From the NCBI GenBank assembly GCA_000231825.2, contig JH720397.1:1-64000 (forward strand): a stretch of DNA of 64,000 bases. The letters are read 5' to 3'. Position numbers and translations under genes: made by a program. Origin of the DNA: Tetrahymena elliotti 4EA (Eukaryota; Ciliophora; Oligohymenophorea; Hymenostomatida; Tetrahymenidae). The notes beneath the pieces were generated by a model. It made no database searches, was not told where the DNA came from, and saw only the letters and a program-made list of their open reading frames with translations. This document shows positions 11,558 to 23,327 of the stretch, piece after piece (within the stretch, counting starts at the first letter, position 1; each line of letters starts with the position of its first letter).

Positions 11558-12789
11558 ATGAATAAACAACTTTACAATTAAGGATCTAATAATTAAAAAC
11601 CTTAAGAAGAAGAAGAACAAAAAGATAGTGTCCCTGCTTAAGAAGAACAACAAAAAGATAATGTCCCTGCTTAAGAAGAAGATGAAATTATTTCTAATTT
11701 ATCATGTTTTTAAACACACTCATCATCAAACCAATCAGTAAATGGGTCAGGTGATGAAGCTGATAATAAAGATAGCCCAGTAATTATAATATTTTAAATT
11801 ATAAAAACACAAAAAAAAGAATGATTAAAATAACATCGAAAAAGGAGTGGCCTTAAAATAACATTTTTAAAAAACTATTTGAAAAAGGAAAAAAAAAACA
11901 ATGAGTAATAAGAACAAAAAAATATTAATGATTCTGTTAATTCTGATTCTCTTGACCGATCATAGACTACTCAATCAGATAATGAATAATCAAATCATGA
12001 GCAATTCGATAACTAAAATAACTATGCCGTAATACAAATATTCTAAAATCATTATTAAAGAAATCACATATTATTAATAAGAATGAGTCAATAGAAGATA
12101 AAGCAGAGAAATCACATGTTATTAATAAGAAGTAAATACAAGAAATAGCAGAAATACAAGAGAAATAAGAGGAAGAAGTGAATGAGGAAGAAGTAAAAAT
12201 ATATTAATTAAATAATTAAAAAGTTTGTATTTTAAATTAAAAAAACAAAAAAAAAAGAATGATTAAAACAAAGAACTAATAACATAAAAAAAAGGGGGGC
12301 CTGAAATTAATATTTTTAAAAAACTATTTGAAAAAGGAAAAAAAAAACAAAGAATAAGGATAATAACCTATACAACAAGATGAGTAAAATAATCCTTAAG
12401 CTTCATCAGATAATCCAGAAAACTAATCCTAAATGAACATAGAGGAAAATAATTAGGCTTCCAACAAAATAGACCCCTCAATTGCAATGATGATTTTCAA
12501 ACAAATGATAAAAGAGAATGAAGAAATGAGAAAAGAGAATGAAAAATTGAAAGAAGAGAAACAAAAAGTGGAACAAGAGAAACAAAAAGTGGAACAAGAG
12601 AAACAAAAAGTGGAACAAGAGAAACAAAAAGTGGAACAAGAGAAACAAAAAGTGGAACAAGAGAATCAAAAATTGAAACAAGAGAAACGAAAAGTGGAAC
12701 AAGAGAATGAGTTGCTAAGATCCAAATTAGGTGAATCAAACAACAAAGAGGATCCAAACCAACATCAAGAAAGTGATAAATCAATTTGA
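11558..12789 (+). CDS. Acidic Q/E-rich coiled-coil protein, four exons, 315 aa
   Basis: The exons 11558-11779, 11888-12028, 12061-12192 and 12337-12789 are all phase 0 and join into 948 nt ending in TGA. The start is MNKQLYNQGSNNQKPQEEEE. Exon 1 has two copies of a KDSVPAQEE-type motif. The C-terminal half is a coiled coil made of tandem heptads KVEQEKQ (21-nt repeats, about 12565-12660), ending QENELLRSKLGES. Introns 1 (11780-11887) and 3 (12193-12336) are near-copies of each other, and both following exons begin EKKN, so an exon-intron module was duplicated. Intron 2 is only 32 nt and is the least certain junction. There is no signal peptide or membrane span. Function is unknown; a scaffold or filament-like role is a guess from the coiled coil. 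Confidence 0.65.
11780..12336 (+). repeat. Duplicated intron pair within the coiled-coil gene
   Basis: Intron 1 (11780-11887) and the end of intron 3 (about 12221-12336) share long blocks in order: TATTTTAAATTA, AAAAAGAATGATTAAAA, a GGCCT-type block and TTTTTAAAAAACTATTTG, ending in the same acceptor AAAAAG followed by GGAAAAAAAAAACAA. The whole exon-intron unit between them was probably copied in tandem. Confidence 0.75.
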
Positions 12790-13657
12790 AAAATAATTTA
12801 TGTCATTAATATTAATAAAATAAATATTTGTTCAAAAATTTTCTTCAATTTATATTAATGTGCTATTGGTTGACTTGAAATTTTCTAATTACTATTTTTA
12901 AATAAACTATTGTTAAATTTTAAATTTTCTTATCTATTTATTACTTTTTGTTTTAATAATTTTCAATTGAATTTTAAAAAAGTGTGCTTTATAGGAAAAT
13001 TTAGCACCCTCAGAACAAAAGGTACCTTTAAAAAATTAAGGGATTTTACTTCATATAGATTACAAATTTTTTGATCAAAAAAAGTATTAATTATTAACAT
13101 CAAAATCTATTGAAAGGCTTAGACTTTTATTAGTTTATATTTTTATAAATACATTTTAAGTTTTAAATAAAGTAATTGAAGGAAGATACTAATTTAATTG
13201 CAAGAATCTTTAAAAAGTTTGATAGTACTAAGAGATATTTTTTAATAAGTTAAAATATAAAAAAGAAACACTGAATCAAACATTTGAAAAAATTCTTCAC
13301 TTCTATTGAATAATAATAAATTTTAACTTCTAGAAAATATGATTGAAATAAGAATCTTAATAATCCTTATACAATAATACTTATTTAAATAAATAGGGTT
13401 TTTTGGGGGTAAAATATTTTACTAAATAATTTATTTAATAATTAATTTAAGATTAAAACATTTAAAGAATTTTATTATTGAATTTTGTATGGAAATTGTT
13501 TATTTTGTTTTGAGGGAGTTTTTAATATGTAAATATCTCAAATTTTTAAATGCCTTTGTTGATAATTTCAATTATTTTATGAGCTAATAGATATAAAATG
13601 TATCTCAATTATTAGCAATTTTATCAAATTTTATATGTAAAAATAGCTTATATAAAT
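12790..13657. other. AT-rich intergenic region
   Basis: No gene or RNA is visible. The stretch is A/T runs with occasional short G-runs, such as one near 13401. It is followed directly by the right copy of the dispersed repeat. Confidence 0.45.
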
Positions 13658-14085
13658 AAATGGATGAGTAGGCAATCTAATATCAAAAACCAACCTAAAT
13701 TAGTCAGGAAGTTAATTAATTAATGAGTCAGTTGCTCATAAATTAATGTCTTATTTATTTATTCCATAATGCATAATTTAAAATTAAACACTATTTGGAA
13801 GCATGGCTGAAAATCAAAGTTTAGAGATTTTATTTTTTTAAGAAAAATGAATAACTTTACCTGAAATTAATATGAATATTTAAGTCAGAATTTAAATTTG
13901 AGCTTATTAACTTTAAATAAATAAAAATTAAAATACATTTATATCTCAAAATAAATTGAAGTACATCAGCTAGATTTGTAAAATGTTTTATATTTTATAT
14001 CAACATTTTTATTTTTTTTAACTTGTTAATGAAGTTGAATATGAAATAATTAATTAATAAATAATATGAAAAATTAGATTAAAAT
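13658..14085 (+). repeat. Dispersed repeat, right copy
   Basis: It matches 8873-9400 in the same orientation. Shared blocks include GGATGAGTA, GCAATCTAATATCAA, CATAATGCATAAT, AGTTTAGAGATT, ACCTGAAATTAATATGAATA and the TTTTTTTTAACTTG end. It also contains AACCAACCTAAATTAG, which occurs in tandem unit 1 near 8412. Confidence 0.65.
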
Positions 14086-14402
14086 TTTAGAGAATTTTGC
14101 AAAATTTAAAAACAATCTGAATGAATCTGATTGATTTATTTTCTAAATTAAAAATTTAGATAATAGTAAATAAAGCTTTTTGTATGAGTTCTGTTAAAAA
14201 AAACTTTCACTAAAAACAAAATCAAGGAATATCCAAAATTTCAGTGTATATTCTTGAAAAAGGTAGTACCCTAGGGTACTATACATACATATATATATAT
14301 AAAGCTTTTTAATTTGCCAAGTAAGATTTATTAAAAATTTTATATTTAAATAATTTAAATAAGAAATTTTAATTTAAAATGTTAATTTTTTGTATTTTAG
14401 AG
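14086..14402. other. AT-rich spacer with an 18-bp perfect palindrome
   Basis: There is no gene. The sequence TAGTACCCTAGGGTACTA at 14264-14281 is a perfect palindrome, followed within a few bases by a CATA/TA microsatellite (14283-14302). Confidence 0.55.
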
Positions 14403-14561
14403 AATTTATTTGAATTGACTTCTGATGCTTGCTCATTTTTAAATGGTCTTGAAAACTACAAAAAATTAGAGGAGCTACATTTGAATTTGCAGTAAATTTT
14501 TGAAAGATTTGCTAAATATTTCATTAAATAATGTCATCACAATTAATTTTAAAATTTTTGA
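14403..14561 (+). pseudogene. Leucine-rich-repeat-like fragment
   Basis: An acceptor-like TTTTAG is followed by a 52-codon frame with SDACSFLNGLENYKKLEELH and LNLQQIF. The spacing L..L.L.L..I is reminiscent of the divergent LRR proteins common in ciliates. It ends at TGA 14559-14561. There is no start and no other exon, so it is at most a fragment, and it may be chance. Confidence 0.25.
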
Positions 14562-15096
14562 ATTGGTTTATTATTAAGAAATAAAGTCTAATGAGATGAA
14601 ATTAATAATTATTATTATTAGTCATCATAAAAAATAATAGAAAAAAATTTGAAATTAGGGATTAGATATTTTGGATTGACAGATTATTAAACAAAAATAA
14701 AAAAACAAGTTTTTCAGTTTTAAATGTAAAAATTAGAATTTTGAAGAAATATTTAATTGATTGAAAAACAAATAAATATGGTAGAAAATAGAAACACTTC
14801 CGAAATTTTAAAATAATTTTCATTTGACATGTTTTTTTTTAATTGGTTATCCATCATTGGTAATTACTATCATTTAATTAAAATTGTTTGATCTTTTAAA
14901 GAAATTACACAGAAAAAATCTCTTGGAAATATTCATAAAAATGTATTTAGTTTTAGAATGAAGTGACTAATTTCTACTTAAAACAAGTTTTAATATTTTG
15001 CTCAGATTTTGTTAATAACTTGATTGATTAATTGAAAAAATATTTAAATTTTTTTTCAAAGATATTAAATACAAAAACATAGAAAGGATTAAATAA

Positions 15097-17524
15097 ATGA
15101 ATATTAGAGTAGTTAATGCTCATAAGTTTGTTAAAATATTTAAATTATTCTTATTAAGCAGTGGTTTACAAAACATTTTAATTGGATCTCTAATTGTGAT
15201 TTATCCTCTTCATGTTCTATTTTAAGAGTTCAGCTAATAAAGCCAAGTCAAAATATCAGATTTGAAGAAGATTTATTAATTTGATGAGTTTAATTCTGTC
15301 AAATAGAGCTCTGATTTTTATTATTTTCTTAAAAAAAGACTCATACCATAGATTTACTTAAACTTCCCTACTCCGTTTTTACTGTATGCTTATCCCACTA
15401 TATATTAAGCTGTAAAACCTAATTCAGAATCAGATGAAACGAATAAAATAAGATGCATCCAAGATACTTCAGTTTCAAATAGCGCAATTTGTGATTCTAG
15501 TAAAATGAGTTCAAATGAATAATACATAATCTCATAGATATTTTATGCAGATAATACTAATATCACTCAAAACTGTGCTACTTAAGGTTATTTTTCTTAT
15601 TATGGAGATTGTCCTTATGTAGCTATATTGGGTAGGAATAATTATAGTGATATAATAGATGCTATGTAGAAACATTAATGGATTAATTAAGATACTATAT
15701 TTATTATGTGTGAATTCAGTATGTATGAAGTAATTTCATAAAGCTACTTTTACATTCAATATATTCTAGAATATGATTCTACTAATTCCTTTTTGCTTTC
15801 TAAGTCTATTCAACATAGCATAATAATGCATAATGATTAAGCATTCACAATTACTATGCTAGTATTCTTGTTTATATTAAATATTATTTATAACTTAAAA
15901 ATGCTACTTGAATTTAACTTAGTTACTAATAAGTGGACACTAATTGGTCATTTAGTTAATATACTTGCTAGTTGGGCATACATTGGCTTTAATCTTGCTA
16001 TTTAAGTACTCTCAAAAAATATTGTTTCCTTTTAATCATTAAAGAATTTAGATCAACTTCAAAAAATGCAATCTTTATCAGCTCTATTTATTTTCTTAAT
16101 CTTGCCTTTCAGAATTTTCACTTGGATCACTCAGTTTAGGTATTTTAGATGGATAAAGAAATTCGCAAATATTGTTTTTAAGACTTTCCCTGGTGTTTTT
16201 ATGGCTCTAGTCACCTTTCTAATAGTTTATCTCTTTGCTGTATAGATGAACTAAGTAAAACTTTATTCAGATTTATCTGAATTATATTATGATATAGCAA
16301 CTTCATTTCTATCAGCCTTTGACACAAATATTCAAGAAATATCAGAAAAGGGTTATAATCAACTATAAACAATACCCTATTTATATATATTTCCAGCAGT
16401 ATTTAAAATCATTAGCTTCTTTTTGTTTTTGTATTTTTTATCTCTCTTCATTGATTTATTTAGAAAGTCAATTCAATTAGAGTTCAGAGAAAAATCTAAA
16501 TTTGAGCAAGAATTCAGTGACTTATTGCAAGAGTTGGACACCAAAGTAATAATTTGAAAATATTTTAGCTTGAACTAATCAAGAATATATATTTAATTAT
16601 TAATTTTTTTGTTTAAAAAAGGTGGAATCAACAAAATAAGTAATAAAAGAATACATAGAAAAAGAGAACTAGAATAAAGAAAATGATTTAAATTAAAAAA
16701 TATTGCTTTATTTTCATCTTAAGACTCCTTCTGAAGTGGAAGAAAAAAGATTTGACATGTTTAAAGAGGAATCTAGTGAATAAGAATAAGAAATATAAGA
16801 ACGCATTTATAATGTATGTGCTGAAAATTAAGTAGTTATAAGAAAATTTGATGATTTTGAGCAAATGGTGTAATTCATTGTTTGCTTAACTAACATCAAA
16901 AGCTAATATTTCTCTTTAAAAAGTGGAGAAAAATTAAGAATATTTTTTTACATAGAAAACCAAGAATTCTTCAAATGCAGCAGATTAAATCATTTAAATT
17001 CATTTTTGGAGTTGCTTAAAAATAAAAAAATGATTTTTCCAATCCTTTATTTTTCTCCAACTTTTTAATTTAGCCATTAGATGCAAGTTGCTTTGAGAAG
17101 AGTTTACAGTTTGTCTTTATGCACTGACAATTTAGAAGTCTTACAAAAGTTTTGCAATATGACCCTCAAGTTTAAAAATCTGTAACAGTATTTATACTTT
17201 TAAGAAGATTATAATCAAAGAAGAAATAGTGTACTGGCTTCAAATATGAATTCAAATAAAAATACTAAACCAGAATAGATCCTTTCAAAATTACCATCCT
17301 AAAGTGCTAGTCCATATTAGTAGTTTAAGCAGTAATAGAGTGCTCAAAGTATACCTAATCAAGACATAGTAATATAAAAACAGACATCTCAAGAAAATAA
17401 CCCAAACAACTTCTCTGGATCTCCACAAAACAATAATAAAAATCAAGTTAATCCATAAAATTCCATAAAATCATAGCTGTCTTAAAATAGTTCGGAATCA
17501 AGGGATTAGTCTTATCTATATTGA
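15097..17524 (+). CDS. Polycystin (PKD2/TRPP)-like cation channel, 783 aa
   Basis: The exons 15097-16545 and 16622-17524 join in phase 0 across intron 16546-16621. Residues about 10-42 form one membrane span. A roughly 200-residue extracytosolic loop follows, with several cysteines and N-x-S/T sites. Five more hydrophobic segments follow near residues 250-270, 290-315, 335-355, 380-395 and 428-455. A pore-like hydrophobic stretch (YYDIATSFLSAFD, about 394-406) lies before the last span. This one-loop-five topology is that of polycystin channels. Segments such as LASWAYIGFNLAIQV and FRYFRWIKKF fit the voltage-sensor-like part. The C-terminal 300 residues are cytosolic: a charged region, then a Q/N/S-rich tail. 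The family conducts cations, often at cilia. I cannot distinguish it from other TRP-like ciliate channels by eye. Confidence 0.65.
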
Positions 17525-20500
17525 TTGATTTACTCATTTAAGCAAAAAAATGTTTTTGTTATTAATTAAAATTTAAAATAATAATTCGCTCAAGCATAAT
17601 AATAGCTTAGTAATAAAAAAGTCATTATTAACTAATAATATTTATTGGAATGATCAATAAAAAGACTCTTTTGATATAAACATAGAATTAAATAGACTAG
17701 CAAAATAAATAAATATTAGAATTAGATTTTGTATTATTTGACATAAATATATCTAGATAATAATTTGAATATCCCAAAAGATAATTAATAAATATTTGAA
17801 TAAATTAAATCTAGAAATTACCAAAAGATTTAAATCATAGAAAATTGTTAAAAATATATCTATTTTTGCTTTTATTGTAACAAGGTAATATAAACAAATT
17901 TGTATTTATTTTAAAATTAAAAATTCATTAAAGAACAGTTTAATATTAAAACATATTTTAATTTTATATTTAAATTCTAAAAAAAACTAAAATAGACTTT
18001 TGAAAATGCTTATTTAATAAAAAAACATTCATGTTTGCTAAAATAATTGGAATATTCCTTTATTAATTTTAATTTTGAGTTTCATTTAAAAATCAATTTT
18101 AAACTAAAAGTTTAAATAATATTCATAATCTAGTTTATTTTTAAGCAAAATCATTAAAAAGAATCATTTTAAAATAGATCTTACGTTAAGAATCTAAATA
18201 GTTTATTTTGAAACCAACTTCTTTAAAAAGAAACAAAATGCTAATTTTTAATTTATTTTTGATTTAATCTTATTTGTTTCTTGATGAGTTTGTGTTTGAC
18301 TTTATTTAAATGCTAGCATTTTTGATAAGGGTCTATACAAAAAAGCTTTTTCTATTAAAAAACTAGTTTAAATAGTTATGAATAATAAATTATTTATTTA
18401 TATGCTTAAATTTTTATAGACTCATTAACTCTTTTTGGAACATTAGATTTTACGACTTAAATTTTTCTTAAAGAGTATTCATGCTTTAAAGTTATTGAAG
18501 AAGTTAAGCTAGACAGAGTCATTATTTATAATATACCTTTTTTCTTTGTTAGAAGAAAAAGTATGTTTATCTAAAATATTAAAAATTTATAATAATATTT
18601 AAAATATAATATAATAGAGTGATTATTTACTCATAAAATATATTAATATATTTAACACAGTAGTTTCCTTACATATTTTACTATATTTTTAATTGTAAAA
18701 TTACACTTTTTGTTCTTTTTTATACTTAAATTTACTAAATCTTATGTTTTTTAGAATATTAGAGGTTTTTGAAAAATTTAACTGTCTAAAATGAGTTTAA
18801 ATTTTACTCTTCTTAAATATAATAGTATTTTTTTTGGAGAATTGATGAATATTCCTTTAAAAAAACGATTTTACAATCAAATATACTTCATAAGAATTAA
18901 TGAAGAAATATGTTATTGGGCTAATTAAAAATATAGCTTTTAAAATGGGCAAAGTCTATTTTATGGTAGTTTTAAACTAAATGGCCTTGAGGCGAAGAGT
19001 TGCTAATGTTTCCCTGGGCCAGGGAGAGAGAGAGAGATTGGATTTAACTTTATTTTTTGGGGAAAAAATGTTTACAAGACAAATAAATTACGCGGAATTA
19101 AGATTTACTTAAGATTCTTATGAACTCTTATTTGTATCTTTTGATTATTAAGAGTAAAAAGGGGGACTTAAAAAATATCATAATTGCAATCAAATTAAAA
19201 AAGTAGTTGTTATTTAAATGTTTTTAAGAAATGAATTTGGCAAGTGTTAGAAAAAAATTAAATTTTACAAGTTAAATTTTTTTATTAAATAAATTTAAGA
19301 AAATTTTGTTTTTTTTAAGATACATTTTTTCTGCAAAATTTATTAATTTACTCAAAAAAGCCAAATATAGCCTGGACAAGATTTAATTTGATCCCATCAT
19401 ATAGAAGCTCTCATTAACTTTATGAGGAATAAATTCAACCAAATTATTTAAAGAACAAAGAAAGAAGATAAATTTTTTATTCATTTTAGATTTTTCTTAC
19501 AAATAACAAAACAAATCAGATTGACTTGACCCCCCTTTTTTGACGAGACAATCAATAAAAATTATATAAACGAAAAGCTTGAAATTCGTAATAATTGACC
19601 ACCTTAAAATTAATAAATTTTTATAACCAATTAGCTTAACTATTATAATTTGTAGTTAAGGTAAGAAAATAGATGACTGTTCTTTCTGTTTCTTTCTTCT
19701 TTTATTTTCTGTAGAAATTATATGTTTTCCATTATTTAAATGACTAATAAAAAGGCTTATTTATACTTAAAGTTTCTAGCAACAACTTAGAGGCTATCAA
19801 GAATTATTATTTAATTTTTTCAAAACCAAATGCAAGAATTTATTCTTGTGATTTTCTGCTGACAAAATTTGTCTTTGTTGGATATTTTTTGATCGTTTTA
19901 GATTATTCCTATTCTATAGAATGCAATTATCAAAACATCTAGCAGCGAATTCAAATATAAAAGCGAAATTAATTTTCAACTGAAGCTTTTTATTTATTAA
20001 ATTTTATGAGTTTCTTTTCTCAGCAAAAGCAATTTATTAGCTCGTTTTTAGGTATTTGGTGATTATTTGCAATAAAAATAATTTTAAATTGTGAAAAAGT
20101 GAAAGTTTTAGTATTAAATTTAAAATTCAATCAATATATTAGTTAAATTTTAGGTGCAAATAGACTTTATATTATTTTAAAGCAACTTATTCAACCACAC
20201 ATAAAAATGACCAAAAAAAAGAATAAATAATGAAATATATAAAGAAAGGAAAGGAGGAAGAGAAAGATAGACTGGATGTGGAGAAACAATAGAAAGAGTT
20301 TTAAAAATAGAAAGAGTTTAAAAATAAAGATCAATATATAAATATGCTAACAAACATCAATGAATAAATGAATGAAAATACAAATAGAGGAGTGAAATAA
20401 TAAATTCATTCATAAATGGGAATGGAATGGTAGCTTGTTTTGTTTAATAGATTGATAGAAACTTAAAAAAATATAAATTTCTTGAGAGGGCAATTCCTTC

Positions 20501-20651
20501 TTTTTTTCTATTGGATAAACAAATATCTTTTTTTTTGAGATAATCAAAAAAAAAATATATATTTTTGTTTGTTTGCTTTTTTAGATTATTTTTAGATTTG
20601 CATTTGTACGTATTTTTAAGTACATTAAAAAATAAATTCTCTGGGAAAAGA
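17525..20651. other. 3.1-kb AT-rich intergenic region with one GC-rich island
   Basis: No exon chain was found. The region contains a distinctive GC-rich stretch at about 18981-19040, and C- or G-runs near 19160 (GGGGGACTT) and 19530 (GACCCCCC). The last few hundred bases lead to the eEF1B promoter. Confidence 0.45.
18981..19041. other. GC-rich island, candidate noncoding RNA or element
   Basis: This island of about 60 bp is near 55% GC inside DNA that is over 80% AT. It contains GGCCTTGAGGCGAAGAG, then TCCCTGGGCCAGGGA (two 7-nt arms around one base) and a GA microsatellite. It lacks the A and B boxes of a tRNA as far as I can see. It could be part of a structured RNA, but no fold was computed. 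Confidence 0.3.
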
Positions 20652-20659
20652 TATATAAA
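20652..20659 (+). promoter_or_regulatory. TATA-like element upstream of eEF1B
   Basis: TATATAAA lies about 62 bp before the ATG and is followed by an A-rich leader ending CTAAAATG. Position and context fit a TATA box, but such sequence is frequent by chance in this composition. Confidence 0.35.
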
Positions 20660-20720
20660 GTAAATTTAATAAATTATTATCAAAAACTAAAAAACAAAAA
20701 GCAAAAAACAAATCTCTAAA

Positions 20721-21945
20721 ATGACTTTCTCTGCTACCGACCTCACCACCCTCGAAAAGCACTTAGCTGCCCACACCTACCTTTCCGGTACTGATAAGCC
20801 CGCTAAGGTTGATGCCGATATTGCCAACTAACTCAAGGGTAATCCATTAATTCCTCAATCTTATACTAACTCCCTCTATTCAATTTTATAAAATGACCAT
20901 TTTAATCTTTCTCTTTCTTTCTCTCCTTTTTTCTTTAATTTTCTAAAGAAAACCAAAAACAAAAAAATGGATTTGAATACTTTATAAACTTCTATCAAAG
21001 CTACTCATTATATAATTCACTCCTCATTTATTCATCATTTATTAATTTTATTTTTAAATATATAGAAAAGAAGGTTGTCCTCAACGCTGCTACTCACCCC
21101 AACGTCTATGCTTGGTTCAGCTTCATCGGTTTATTCACCCCCGAAGCCCAAAAGACCTGGCCCGAAGTTGCCCCCGTCCACGCTCCTGCTGCCACCCAAG
21201 CCGCCAAGAAGGAAGCTCCCAAGGAAACCAAGACCGTAAGAAATAATTCTTTTAATAAAGCAAGAATAAAGAACAGAAATAATTTTATATTCTACTCATA
21301 ACTCCTAAAGCTTTTTAATTTACTAACTTAAATACATACATACATACATACATACAAATATGCATATGCTTATTGTATGAAGAGTTCTAAAAGAAAATGG
21401 AAAATAAACAAACATTTTTTATCATATTAAAGAGTATCAAGTGATAGAATTACAATAGAAATAAATTTATTTACTGTTCTGATTTACTTGCCATACCTAC
21501 CAGCCTACTTATTATTCATTTATTAAATATTCTTTTCAAATAACAGGAAGATGTCGATCTTTTCGGTTCTGATGAAGAAGATGCTGAAGCTGAAGCTTTG
21601 AGAGAAAAGAAGAGACTTGAAGCCGTCGCTGCTAAGGAAGCTAGAGATGGTAAGAAGAAGAAGGCTATTGCCAAGACCATCCTCGTCTTCAACGTCAAGA
21701 TCTATGAACTTGAATAAGACTTAGACGCTTTGGCCAAGAAGATCTACGACACCATCCAAAAAGACGGTTTGGTCTGGAACAAGGAATACAAGAAGGTCCC
21801 TGTTGCCTTTGGTATGAAGATGCTCCAAATCGGTTGTATCATCGAAGATGATAAGATCAACATTGAAGAACACATCTACGAAATCATCCAAAGTTGGGAA
21901 GATGAAGTCCAATCCGTCGATACTGAAACCATGCAAAAGCTTTGA
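20721..21945 (+). CDS. EEF1B: Translation elongation factor eEF1B (EF-1 beta), nucleotide exchange subunit
   Basis: The exons 20721-20838, 21066-21235 and 21547-21945 join into 228 aa. The protein catalyses GDP-GTP exchange on eEF1A in the cytosol. The N-terminal 60 or so residues are a GST-C-like region (MTFSATDLTTLEKHLAAHTY). The acidic signature EDVDLFGSDEEDAEAEA opens exon 3 (residues 97-113). The C-terminal exchange domain has KKAIAKTILVFNVK, DGLVWNKEYKKVPVAFGMKM and the family signature VQSVDTETMQKL at the end. Length matches the family. Codon use is GC-rich at third positions (many GCC, GTC, AAG, CTC) and Gln is mostly CAA, with TAA only twice, unlike the neighbours. That indicates high expression. 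A minus-strand open frame under exon 3 is a shadow. Confidence 0.96.
21333..21355 (+). repeat. TACA microsatellite in eEF1B intron 2
   Basis: About six tandem TACA units lie inside the second intron. Confidence 0.85.
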
Positions 21946-23327
21946 AAAAACTAAAGAGTACTTGTTAATAGGAACTTTAATAATAAATTAATAAGCACAA
22001 GGAATAAATTGACTTATTGTAGAATAAACTAATTCTGTTGAATTTAAATTATAGAGATGAATTAGCTATTAATAATTTATTTTGTAATATATGTTATTTT
22101 TTAATTTTAATTTGAAAAAAAATAATATAATTCTAAAAAAAAACTCAATTTTTTTAAATATTAAGCAAAAAAAATAGAAATCTATTATCTATTTTTCATC
22201 GAAATTAATATGTGTTTTCAAATACTCTTTCAAAAAACAAAATTTCCTTAAAAAAACTCAAATAAGCAAGCAAGTTTTGACTTTACAAACTATTAATCTT
22301 TGTCTCTTTTTATTTTTTGAAAATTTATTTGATCAGGATAAAACTAATTATTAATAATTTCATTTCTATTTATTATGGTCTTTATTTAATTAAAAAAGAC
22401 ACGATAAATTGAAAGTAAATCAATATTTTGTTTTAAAATCAAAAGCAAAATTATTTTATAGAATTATTCTGAATTTAAATTTAACACAAATGAAGAAAAA
22501 ACTGATAAGTTTTCAAATTTTTTTTAAAAAAATACTGTTCTTTGATTTAATTTTATGTTTAAATAATTTAATAAGGACTCAAATAACTTGACCGAAATAT
22601 TTTAAATTAATTTATCAAATTATATGATAAAATTTTAGGTTCAACAATCCTAATTCCACGGAAATCACTTTTAATTTGAAATGATTCTTAAATTTATTTC
22701 TTAATAATCAGATAATAAATTTCAAAAAATTAAAAAATTTTTAATTTTAAAAGACAAATTAAGTATCGTCAGAATAAGTATTTTCAGATTAAATTTGAAG
22801 GAAATTTACATAAATTTGTAAAAGATCAAAGAATATTGGAGTAAAAATTCATAAATTTGTATTTAATGATCTGAAATTAATATTTTTTTCATTTAATACT
22901 GTTATTTTAATTTTATTAAATTGCTTTTTTTTTTGTGAGAAAATTTTTTGTTTATTAACTGGAATGATTTTATTTTTTGTTAGAATTTCAGAAGAAGGAT
23001 AAAATAATAGAAAGAAATGTTAATAATAGTTTATAAAATTTTTAATTACTGATTAAATTATCAAATAAAAATAAATAGATTTAATTTAAAATAATATCAT
23101 GATAAATCGTTTTGTTTTGGATGATGAAGATGATTTGAATATTATTATTTTTAATTACCCTAAATTAAAATTTCACTTGACTATTGTTTGAAATTAATTT
23201 TTTAATTTTAGATAGTAAGCTTTAAAAATTGATTGATATTTTTTATAAAAATTTAGAATAGCAAACTGCTACTTACATTACAAACAAACTAATTCTAAAT
23301 TTTAAGCTAAACAAGTCTTATTTTTAA
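21946..23327. other. AT-rich intergenic region
   Basis: This is the 3' flank of eEF1B followed by AT-rich DNA. A 60-codon plus-strand frame near 22409 has no protein-like features, and nothing else is supported. Confidence 0.5.

Noticed and set aside
12478..12784. Two minus-strand frames rich in FHFLFL and PLFVSLV
   Set aside because: They are shadows of the plus-strand KVEQEKQ heptad repeats.
21516..21936. Minus-strand frames under eEF1B exon 3
   Set aside because: They are shadows of the well-supported plus-strand exon.
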